Part shown: one piece after another, positions 42,938-50,398 of the stretch | How the letters are laid out: each line of letters starts with the position of its first letter | Position numbering within the stretch: position 1 is the first letter of the stretch | Notes under the pieces: model-generated | What the model was told of the DNA's origin: nothing | The model's database searches: none | The model's input: only the letters and a program-made list of their open reading frames with translations | Source: Alteromonadaceae bacterium Bs31 | GTDB taxonomy: Bacteria > Pseudomonadota > Gammaproteobacteria > Pseudomonadales > Cellvibrionaceae | Reading direction: 5' to 3' | Length of the DNA: 64,000 nt | Assembly (NCBI GenBank): GCA_900177435.1 | Contig: FXAI01000004.1 | Span: 62,001-126,000 of the forward strand | Position numbers and translations under genes: made by a program

Positions 42938-43021
42938 AGCTTAGTTCAGCTTAATTCAGTCACAGCAAGCATTTGTAAATAGTATTGAGTAGTTAAAGGT
43001 TTAATTAACAGGAGAAGAGCA

Positions 43022-44764
43022 ATGCCAGAGTATCTCGCCCCGGCAGTGTATGTCGAAGAAACAAGTTTCAGGGCAAAGTCCATAGAAGGTGTTAGCACCA
43101 GTACCACCGCATTTGCGGGGCCAACCCGTAAAGGCCCTACCGGAGAAGTGCCCGAAATACTTACCAGCTTCGGCGATTTCGAACGGGTATACGGTGGCTT
43201 TGGTGATCTGAATTTTGGCCCCGGAAATACCCTTAATTTTGTAGCCCATGCGGTAAAAAATTATTTTGATAACGGCGGTTCACGCTTGTTTATTGCGCGC
43301 GTTTTTTTAGCGCGTGCAGGAGACGACGACGGGCAATCGCGCAGCGCTTTTATCGGGGCCGATGGTGACAATGCCAACAACCTGCGCTTTGAGGCGAGAA
43401 CCCCCGGTGCTGTTGGTGACGGCACAGCGATACTTTCCTTATCCACGTCTGAGGCATTAAATGCGCGAGCGTTGGAGAGGGCCCCACAGGGCACGCTGTT
43501 AAACAACGATGGCACATTGTTTTTAAAAACCGGTGAAACCTGGGCCGATGCCGGCGACACGGCATTGGGTGCACTTGTGGCGGGAGCAACGTTTATTTCG
43601 CTCAACGTACTTTTCCGTGATGCGGCTGGCAATGAATATTTTTACGAGAATATGGGTTTTGCACCTACGCACCCGCGTTTTGCAGGTAGTGTACTGGCGC
43701 AAACACCAAGCCGCCGAATAGAGCAACTGGAAAACCCCTACAATATCGACTTGGGTACCGGTGTAACCGCTTTCCGCTTACATGCCATTGTTGCCACAGC
43801 AATCGCCGACGCGGGTGCCGGTGCAAACAGTGCGCAAGTGGCAATAAGCGGCGGCAACGATGGCCTGGAGCCGACAGCGGGTGCCTATACCACGCCGGCA
43901 GACCAGTCGCCGTTCGACCAGCTTGCGCGCATTGATGATATTTCCATTGTCGCGGCCCCCGGTTCTACCACTTACAACGCAACGCAGGCGCTGGGCATTC
44001 AAAACGCTTTGGTTGGCCATGCTGAAGCGCGCCGGGCTTACCGCATTGCGGTGCTGGATACCGCTCCAGATCTGACACCTGCCGGAGCACTTACCGAAAA
44101 AGCTCAGTTCGATTCCAGCTATGCAGGTATGTACTACCCCTGGGTGGTTGTCGCCAATCCCCTTGCTCGGCCGGATGACGGCAGTATTCCCCAGGAAATT
44201 GCACTGCCTCCCTCAGGCTTTGTGTGTGGCATATTTGCTCGAAACGACAACACCAAAGGTGTTGCCAAATCCCCCGCCAATGAAATTGTTCGCGGCGCCT
44301 TACGCTATCAAACAGATGTGAATTTTGCTGAGCAGGAATTACTGAATCCACGCGGAGTTAACTGTTTGCGTTTTTTCCCCGGCCGGGGTAATCGGCTTTG
44401 GGGGGCGCGCACAACCAGCTCCGATCCGGAATGGAAATACGTTGGCCCGCGTCGTTATTTTCTTTACCTGGAACACTCTATTGATCGTTCCACTCAATGG
44501 TCGGTTTTCGAAAACAACGGCCCACGCCTATGGGCCAATATTCGCGAAACCGTCTCCAGCTTTTTATATAACGAATGGGTGAGTGGTTCATTGCTGGGTA
44601 CCAACCCGGACGAAGCATTTTTTGTTCGCTGTGACCGCACCACAATGACCCAAAACGATTTAGATAATGGACGGCTAATTTGCCAAATTGGTGTTGCAGT
44701 TTTGAAACCTGCGGAATTCGTAATTTTCCGTATTGGCCAGAAAACTGCCAATGCCCGTTCATAA
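43022..44764 (+). CDS. Contractile tail sheath protein 1
   Basis: The 580-residue protein opens with the sheath hallmark YLAPAVYVEET followed by STSTTAFAGPTRKGPTGEVP and FGDFERVYGGF, and ends with the conserved sheath C-terminal domain (SFLYNEWVSGSLLGTNPDEA, VRCDRTTMTQNDLDNGRL, GVAVLKPAEFVIFRI). It polymerises around the tube and contracts to drive injection. It corresponds to Pvc2/Pvc3/Pvc4 of PVC. GGAGAAG precedes the ATG, after an 84-bp gap that is the largest in the operon's front part and could hold an internal promoter. A tube gene follows 24 bases later. Confidence 0.95.
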   Translation: MPEYLAPAVYVEETSFRAKSIEGVSTSTTAFAGPTRKGPTGEVPEILTSFGDFERVYGGFGDLNFGPGNTLNFVAHAVKNYFDNGGSRLFIARVFLARAGDDDGQSRSAFIGADGDNANNLRFEARTPGAVGDGTAILSLSTSEALNARALERAPQGTLLNNDGTLFLKTGETWADAGDTALGALVAGATFISLNVLFRDAAGNEYFYENMGFAPTHPRFAGSVLAQTPSRRIEQLENPYNIDLGTGVTAFRLHAIVATAIADAGAGANSAQVAISGGNDGLEPTAGAYTTPADQSPFDQLARIDDISIVAAPGSTTYNATQALGIQNALVGHAEARRAYRIAVLDTAPDLTPAGALTEKAQFDSSYAGMYYPWVVVANPLARPDDGSIPQEIALPPSGFVCGIFARNDNTKGVAKSPANEIVRGALRYQTDVNFAEQELLNPRGVNCLRFFPGRGNRLWGARTTSSDPEWKYVGPRRYFLYLEHSIDRSTQWSVFENNGPRLWANIRETVSSFLYNEWVSGSLLGTNPDEAFFVRCDRTTMTQNDLDNGRLICQIGVAVLKPAEFVIFRIGQKTANARS

Positions 44765-44788
44765 AAATTGTAATAGAGGAATTTAATT

Positions 44789-45250
44789 ATGGCCGATCGT
44801 ACAGCGCCTTACGGAGCATTTAATTTCGCCGTTAACCTAAACGGGCCCAACGGCCCGGATTCGCCCCTGGGCGGTTTTTCTGATGTGTCTGGCATTGGTT
44901 CGGAAATTACCTTGTCGGAATATCGCAACGGCAATGAAAAAGAAAATCATGTTCGAAAAATCCCCGGTACCCACAAAGTATCCGATATCACCTTAAAGCG
45001 CGGTATCGTAAATTCAGAGGATTTGTGGGACTGGTTGAAGCAAGTTCAACGGGAAGGGCCCGCCGGGCAACGAACGGTTTCTATCACCATGCGTGATGAA
45101 GCGGGGGATGATGTACAGACCTGGGTACTAAGAAATGTTGTTCCCACTAAATACACCGGGCCTACCCTGGCAGCAAAAGGTGGTGGTGATGTGGCTATGG
45201 AAGAACTGGTGCTCGCTGCCGAAGGCATCGACCTGGAAGTGGCCTCTTAA
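44789..45250 (+). CDS. Inner tube protein 1 (T4 gp19/Pvc1-like)
   Basis: This 153-residue protein shows the tail-tube pattern: FNFAVNLNG, GGFSDVSGIGSEITLSEYRNG, KVSDITLKRGI, DLWDWLKQV and a closing AMEELVLAAEGIDL. It would form stacked hexameric rings inside the sheath. Two tube genes in the locus match the usual arrangement of a main tube protein and a baseplate-proximal one; this first one, next to the full-length sheath, is the likely main tube. GAGGAA precedes the ATG. Confidence 0.93.
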   Translation: MADRTAPYGAFNFAVNLNGPNGPDSPLGGFSDVSGIGSEITLSEYRNGNEKENHVRKIPGTHKVSDITLKRGIVNSEDLWDWLKQVQREGPAGQRTVSITMRDEAGDDVQTWVLRNVVPTKYTGPTLAAKGGGDVAMEELVLAAEGIDLEVAS

Positions 45251-45274
45251 ACCTTTAGCAGGCTCCAAGCGCAT

Positions 45275-46891
45275 ATGAAAGGATTGCAGTTCATCCAGCA
45301 AAAAAAACCTCAGCAGCTTGCGCCCGAAAGGGTAGACACTGCCTGCTTTGTGGGTTTTGTGAATAGGCGTGCCGGTGAAATACCGCAAGGTATTCTCCAA
45401 TGGCTGGCAAACCGGGGCTGGTTGCATAGCGCCTGGGCGGACTCCGAGCTAGCCACTGCCAGCCGAGGGAATTATCGAGAGAGTGCGCTGGACTTGCGCG
45501 ACGTTCCGGTACCCATTGAAAGTTGGGACGAATTTGATCGTTTGTTCGAATGGGAAGCTCGCGCGATAACGAGTTCCCTGCGGTGTGCAACTTGGCTGGG
45601 CGTGGCAGTAAAGGCATTTTTTGCACAGGGTGGTCGCCGCTGTTATGTCATTAACGCCGGAGAACCTTTTGCCTATAACATGCCGCGGGAGCAGCGAGTG
45701 CTGCGCGTTCAGGAATTATTACCCGGTTATGCCGGCAGTGCGTCTGCCAATGCCAATGATCGAAGCAGTTGGCGAGGCATAGGCCATTTGTTTGGTTTGC
45801 CGGAAGTGTCTTTTTTAAGCGTGCCGGATTTGGTGGATATATTCCGCAGTGATGGAACATTTTTATCTGCCGATGTTCCGCCAGCTCCCCAGCCAGAAGA
45901 GCATTTTGTGGAATGCTCTCAGGAATTACCTGCGGCTGTTTTGGATAGCTCTCTTGCTGGCATCGAGCCGCCTCGATATTCCGAGCAGGATTACCAGGAC
46001 TGGTGCACCCTAGCGGCAGATATCAGTGATTATATTCGCAGTAATTTCCGCGAGTTACAGTTTGTATGCAGCCTTCCCTTGCCACAAAAAAACGAAATGC
46101 TTTCGCGGCGAAGCGTGTTGCCCTTTCTGTACCGGTCACGTGGCTTGGACCAGCCTGTGTGGTTCAGTAAAAGCCAATCTGCCCCTGGACGGCTGGAAAG
46201 TGCATTCCTGCAAATTAATTACCCCTGGTTAAAAACAGCTTACGACAATCGTTTACCTCAAGGCCTTGAGCCGGGGGAAGGCAGTTTAATTGGACTGCTG
46301 GCGAGAAACGCTTTAATTCGCGGCACTTTTCGCAGTGCTGTACCGGTGAGTGCGCAATTAATTGTTGATGTTTACCCCAAACTTTCTCTGTCGCATATGA
46401 GTGGCTTGCAAAGGGATCTTAATGCTGCTGGCGCCAGTGACAGCTTGGAAGATCGTATTAGCCTTTGGCAAATAAACGCCAATGGCAAAATAAACTTGCG
46501 CAGCGATGTAACCACCAGTGCAAACGTGCTTTATCGCAATGCCAGCGTTGGACGAGCCATGGCAATGATTTTGCGTTACGCCCGTCATTTGGGCGAGGAT
46601 TTTATTTTCGAGCGCAATGGCGAAAAACTGTGGAAGCACATTCGCTCGCGGCTAAGTGGCTATTTGAATGTACTTTTTCAAATGGGTGTGCTGGACGGTA
46701 GAAACCCAGCGGAAGCCTACACGGTGCGCTGCGATCGCAGCACTATGTCACAGCAGGAACTGGATTCAGGCGTGGTTAAAGCGGAGGTAATTGTCAACAT
46801 TACCGCATCTCTGGAAACCATGATTATCGCCTTCAGTGTGCAAGGTAACAATGAGCCTGGCATTTTAGCTGGCGCCGGAGGTGCCGCCTGA
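45275..46891 (+). CDS. Contractile tail sheath protein 2
   Basis: The 538-residue protein is a second, divergent sheath. Its C-terminal part retains the sheath pattern (FERNGEKLWKHIRSRLSGYLN, then VRCDRSTMSQQELDSGVVKA), but its N-terminus lacks the usual YxxPGVYVEE start and instead begins MKGLQFIQQKKPQQLAPERV with DTACFVGFV. In PVC and Afp the extra sheath-type proteins (Pvc3/Pvc4) line the baseplate end. A similar role is likely. The stop overlaps the next ATG (ATGA at 46891), indicating coupled translation. Confidence 0.88.
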   Translation: MKGLQFIQQKKPQQLAPERVDTACFVGFVNRRAGEIPQGILQWLANRGWLHSAWADSELATASRGNYRESALDLRDVPVPIESWDEFDRLFEWEARAITSSLRCATWLGVAVKAFFAQGGRRCYVINAGEPFAYNMPREQRVLRVQELLPGYAGSASANANDRSSWRGIGHLFGLPEVSFLSVPDLVDIFRSDGTFLSADVPPAPQPEEHFVECSQELPAAVLDSSLAGIEPPRYSEQDYQDWCTLAADISDYIRSNFRELQFVCSLPLPQKNEMLSRRSVLPFLYRSRGLDQPVWFSKSQSAPGRLESAFLQINYPWLKTAYDNRLPQGLEPGEGSLIGLLARNALIRGTFRSAVPVSAQLIVDVYPKLSLSHMSGLQRDLNAAGASDSLEDRISLWQINANGKINLRSDVTTSANVLYRNASVGRAMAMILRYARHLGEDFIFERNGEKLWKHIRSRLSGYLNVLFQMGVLDGRNPAEAYTVRCDRSTMSQQELDSGVVKAEVIVNITASLETMIIAFSVQGNNEPGILAGAGGAA

Positions 46892-47397
46892 TGGCCGATA
46901 TTCAGCAGCCCGCGCCCTATTTTCCGTTTCGCTTTCGTCTCGACTTTAAAGAGCAGATGGTCGGCCAGGCACCCGAAGGCGAGTTGGCTATTTGCAGCGG
47001 TGCCTTTTCCGAATGCAGCGGTTTGGAAGCTTCGTTGGAGCCCAAAGTCATTAAAGAGGGCGGTCGAAATTGGGGGGCCGCGCAGCGGGCGGGAAAAGTG
47101 ACTTTTTCAACCGTTATTTTAAAGCGGGGTATTACCCAGTCGAAAGATTTGTGGGCCTGGTTTGAATACCTGGGTAATGGCCATTACGGTCATCGCGTCG
47201 AGGCGGTAGTGACCATGTTCGACACTGCAGGCAAAGGCGTCATGGCCTGGACCTTAAGCAATGCCATGCCCATTAAATTTAAAACTGCAGACCTCAATGC
47301 TAAAGCCAGCGATATCGCTATTGAAGAAATTCATTTGGCACACGAAGGTTTAGCGCGTGCTTCGGCCGCTAAAGAAACACTTTTTGAGGAAGCCTGA
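46891..47397 (+). CDS. Inner tube protein 2 (Pvc5-like)
   Basis: The 168-residue protein has the tube fold: PYFPFRFRLDF, CSGAFSECSGLEASLEPKVI, TVILKRGITQSKDLWAWFEY and AIEEIHLAHEGL. Compared with the first tube protein it has an insert of about ten residues in the first loop. By position between sheath 2 and the Pvc7-like gene it should be the baseplate-proximal tube initiator. It overlaps the upstream sheath stop by one base. Confidence 0.92.
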   Translation: MADIQQPAPYFPFRFRLDFKEQMVGQAPEGELAICSGAFSECSGLEASLEPKVIKEGGRNWGAAQRAGKVTFSTVILKRGITQSKDLWAWFEYLGNGHYGHRVEAVVTMFDTAGKGVMAWTLSNAMPIKFKTADLNAKASDIAIEEIHLAHEGLARASAAKETLFEEA

Positions 47398-47399
47398 TC

Positions 47400-48434
47400 A
47401 TGACCGAATCCAATTCCGTTATTGAAAAAGCGCGTTTCTCCAAAAGCGGTGGTGGCAATAGCCAAAGCGGCGCTTCCGCCAGTGCGACGCCCACCAGTGG
47501 ACAGGGCAATGACAGTATTACGGTGGATTTTAATCCGGAATCCCTGCGTTACGTTATTGCAAACACTCTGTCGGACAGGCAAAACCCGGAGCCAGGCCAG
47601 TCGCAGCAATATGTGAGTAAAAGCACCGGTAAGCTTTCCATGCAGCTTATTTTTGATACCACAAACGACGGCGCCGACGTGCGTGAAAAAACAAAAAAAA
47701 TGGCCAGTTTTTTAAAACCGGATGAGGACGAAGTACCACCGCGTGTGGAATTTGAATGGGGTAGCTACAGCTTTACCGGCATGTTTGAGTCCTATCAGGA
47801 AACCATCGATTTTTTCTCGCCGACGGGTGTGCCGCTGCGGGCCAGTATTAGCTTAACCATGGCCAGCCAGGAGAATTTATTCGATGGCGGGCAAAGCACC
47901 AGTTCCGCTGCAAACGCTGACAACGACGCAGAGGCTAATGCTGCGCCGGGTACCGGTACCAGTGGTTTGGCCTCGCAACTGGGTAGTCCGGAAGCAGGGC
48001 GGGAACTGGCAGCGGCAAATGGCGTGGAAAATATGCGCTTTCCCGGTGAAGGCAAGCTCGAAGTAAATGGCGGCATACAGTTAAAAGCGCCCGCTGCTTT
48101 TGCCAGCGGTGGTTTGAAACTATCTGCAGGCTTGAATGTTGGCGCAGGAGCAGGTGCAGGCATTGACCTGGGGGCAGCGGTGAGCGGTGCTGCATCGGCT
48201 GGCGTCTCTGCCAGCGCGGGTGCTTTTGCCGGCTTGCGAACACCTTCCGTCAGTAGCAGCAAGCTAAACGTGGGTGCATTAAGCGCCGCCGCTGGCGCCA
48301 GTGCATCGCTCGATTTAAATGCGGGGGCTTCCGTAGGGCTTGGTGGTATGGCCGGGGCTTCAGCCTCTGCCAGTTTAAAAGCCGATGTTGGCGCAGCGGG
48401 TGAATTAAAAGCACGCATAGAATTTAGTGAGTGA
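47400..48434 (+). CDS. CIS tube/hub adaptor (Pvc7-like) with Ala/Gly/Ser-rich tail
   Basis: Residues about 40-165 match the CIS tube-associated domain seen in Pvc7/Afp7 and phage gp53-like proteins (ITVDFNPESLRYVI, KLSMQLIFDTTNDGADVR, PPRVEFEWGSYSFTGMFESY, SPTGVPLRASISLTM). In most relatives a LysM domain follows. Here the C-terminal half (about 165-344) is instead low-complexity, rich in Ala, Gly and Ser with an alternating hydrophobic pattern (SAGLNVGAGAGAGIDLGAAV). It would connect the tube to the spike complex. The start is 3 bases after the tube 2 stop. What the tail binds is unknown. Confidence 0.88.
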   Translation: MTESNSVIEKARFSKSGGGNSQSGASASATPTSGQGNDSITVDFNPESLRYVIANTLSDRQNPEPGQSQQYVSKSTGKLSMQLIFDTTNDGADVREKTKKMASFLKPDEDEVPPRVEFEWGSYSFTGMFESYQETIDFFSPTGVPLRASISLTMASQENLFDGGQSTSSAANADNDAEANAAPGTGTSGLASQLGSPEAGRELAAANGVENMRFPGEGKLEVNGGIQLKAPAAFASGGLKLSAGLNVGAGAGAGIDLGAAVSGAASAGVSASAGAFAGLRTPSVSSSKLNVGALSAAAGASASLDLNAGASVGLGGMAGASASASLKADVGAAGELKARIEFSE

Positions 48435-48437
48435 GTT

Positions 48438-48608
48438 ATGGGAATTGTTATTGAAGAAGTGCAAGCGGAAGTGGCGCCAGCAGACAGCCCGGAGCAGGAC
48501 CTTCCGCAAGGGAATGATCGCGGGCCATCAAGTAATGAAATTGCGCAGCTGGTGGAAAATCAACTGGCCCGTGTTAAGCGCCGTTGTGAACGCGTGCAGG
48601 CAGATTAA
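48438..48608 (+). CDS. DUF5908 (Pvc6-like) small protein
   Basis: A 56-residue product from ATG 48438, 4 bases after the Pvc7-like stop. It starts MGIVIEEVQAEV and ends NEIAQLVENQLARVKRRCER, matching the DUF5908 layout of a short N-terminal beta segment (MPIxIRELxIKA-like) followed by a C-terminal basic helix. DUF5908 genes lie at this exact place in eCIS clusters (Pvc6/Afp6). It is short enough to be missed by automatic gene finding. Its structural role is not settled; a baseplate-associated accessory is likely. Confidence 0.85.
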   Translation: MGIVIEEVQAEVAPADSPEQDLPQGNDRGPSSNEIAQLVENQLARVKRRCERVQAD

Positions 48609-48620
48609 GGAGATGCACAG

Positions 48621-49706
48621 ATGAGCGAAACCGCCGTAGCTCGCTTACCGGTTTATAACCCGAGACCAACCCTGCGCATCGATGAGCAGGAATTTGATCG
48701 TATTCGTGAGCTGGTAATTGCCATGGATGTGCGTGAACAGGAAAACGGTTTGAGTACGCTGGAGCTGCGTTTACGCAATATGTTCAGTGAGGTATCTGGC
48801 GGTGCGGGTTTCGCTTTTGAAAATGAAGAAGAATTAAAACTGGGTTCAACACTGGCGCTCTATAGCGGCGATTTAACGGAACCTCAGGAGATATTTAGAG
48901 GCAGGGTGACGGGTATGGAAACAGAATTCCCGGAAGAGGGCCCGCCGGAAATTGTTATTTACGCCGAAGATCAGTTGCAGCTTCTACGCATGAAAAGGCG
49001 CACACGTTTATTTGCCGACCAGAGTCTGGCCAGCATTGCAGAAACAATTGCTTCAGACCACGGCATGGCATCCACCATTACCGGGCTAAGTGATAGTAGT
49101 GGAAACTGGATGCAATTAAATGAAAGCGATCTGGCGTTTTTACGTCGCATCGCTCAGCGTTTTGATGCCGATGTGCAAATCGTGGGAGAGGAGTTACAGC
49201 TATCACCGGTAAATGATGTGCAGCGCGGTGAATTGGAATTGCGTTTGCGAGGCCAATTGCGCAGTGCGCGTTTTTTTGCCGACCTCAGCCATCAATTAAA
49301 CAGCGTGACCGTTACCGGCTGGAATCCGGATACCGGTCAGCGCATTAATGAAACCAGCACTGGCCGCAATCTCGGCCCAGGTAGCGGCAGGCTCGGCAGC
49401 GAAATTTTGCAACAGGCGTTTTTTAGTCGTAACGAACACATTGGCCACATCGCGGTTAACAATAGCGAAGAGGCTGTGGCTCTTGCCAATAGTGTTTACG
49501 ACCAAGCCGCGCGCCGCTTTGTTACGGTGGAGGGTAATACCGAAGGCAACCCCGGTTTAAGAGTGGGCACGCATGTGCGTATTAGCGGTGTGAGCCCTCG
49601 ATTTGAAAATACCTATTACGTTACACGCGCGCATCACGTTTACAACCAGAGCCGTGGTTACGAAACGCGCTTTTGTGCACAGAGCAGCAAATTGGAGAGT
49701 CCGTAG
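48621..49706 (+). CDS. gp27/gpD-like spike hub protein
   Basis: The 361-residue protein resembles the phage late control D / gp27 half of VgrG-type spikes. The N-terminal part has LRLRNMF and GSTLALYSGD, the middle FRGRVTGMETEFPEEGPPEI and RTRLFADQSLASIAETIASD, and the C-terminus ENTYYVTRAHHVYNQSRGY. In PVC, hub and spike are one polypeptide (Pvc8). Here the hub is a separate gene, and the gp5-like spike gene starts at its stop codon with a one-base overlap (TAGTG). AAGGAG precedes the ATG. Confidence 0.92.
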   Translation: MSETAVARLPVYNPRPTLRIDEQEFDRIRELVIAMDVREQENGLSTLELRLRNMFSEVSGGAGFAFENEEELKLGSTLALYSGDLTEPQEIFRGRVTGMETEFPEEGPPEIVIYAEDQLQLLRMKRRTRLFADQSLASIAETIASDHGMASTITGLSDSSGNWMQLNESDLAFLRRIAQRFDADVQIVGEELQLSPVNDVQRGELELRLRGQLRSARFFADLSHQLNSVTVTGWNPDTGQRINETSTGRNLGPGSGRLGSEILQQAFFSRNEHIGHIAVNNSEEAVALANSVYDQAARRFVTVEGNTEGNPGLRVGTHVRISGVSPRFENTYYVTRAHHVYNQSRGYETRFCAQSSKLESP

Positions 49707-50398
49707 TGGGTAATTTATCCATCGCAGAAAAATTAAATAATGCTATTGCCGGGAACAGTCATTTGGCGGAAGTAGTAGCGGTAAATGACCCGGACGGAAA
49801 AAGCCGGGTGCAGATAAGGCTTTTAAGTTATGACGATGCCAGCGATCAGGATGCCGCCATCTGGGCACGTGTTGCGGTGCCGTTTGCAGGAGACAATCGC
49901 GGTGCATTTTTAATTCCGGATGTGGGTGACGAAGTGTTGGTGAGTTTCGTTAACGGTGACACGCGTTTTCCCGTGGTTATTGGCAGCCTGTGGAATGGCT
50001 CTGCTGCCGCACCGGAGTCGCTGCCGGGCGACAGTGTTGATCGCTGGGCGTTTACCGGTAAAGCCGGAACCCGTATTGCCATTGTGGAAGAAAGCTCGGG
50101 TAGCGAAACGATTAAATTCACTACACCCAATGGTACTAGTGGAGAATTAACCGATAGCGGTGGCGGAAAAGTCGAGTTTATTAGTGGTGGCAATACCATC
50201 ACCATGGATAGCAGCGGCGTAACGGTTAATACCTCTGGCAATGTGCAGGTACAAGCAACCATGGTTCAAATATCCGCTTCCATGGTAACGGTAGATGCGG
50301 GTATGTCGAAATTCAGCGGCGTGGTTCAGGCCGATACCGTTATCACCAATAGTTGTGTTGCTGCCAGCTATACACCGGGAGCAGGAAATATATGGTAG
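49706..50398 (+). CDS. gp5/gpV-like spike (beta-helix) protein
   Basis: Starting at GTG 49706, overlapping the hub stop, the 230-residue product has an OB-fold region (LAEVVAVNDPDGKSRVQIRL, WARVAVPFAGDNRGAFLIPDVG, DEVLVSFVNGD, PVVIGSLWNG). It is followed by a repetitive beta-helix spike (TITMDSSGVTVNTSGNVQVQ). This is the gp5-like half of a split VgrG/Pvc8. No lysozyme domain is present, as expected for eCIS. It would form the trimeric spike below the hub. No PAAR tip gene was recognised after it; the next gene encodes an unrelated large protein starting 7 bases before this stop. Confidence 0.93.
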   Translation: MGNLSIAEKLNNAIAGNSHLAEVVAVNDPDGKSRVQIRLLSYDDASDQDAAIWARVAVPFAGDNRGAFLIPDVGDEVLVSFVNGDTRFPVVIGSLWNGSAAAPESLPGDSVDRWAFTGKAGTRIAIVEESSGSETIKFTTPNGTSGELTDSGGGKVEFISGGNTITMDSSGVTVNTSGNVQVQATMVQISASMVTVDAGMSKFSGVVQADTVITNSCVAASYTPGAGNIW

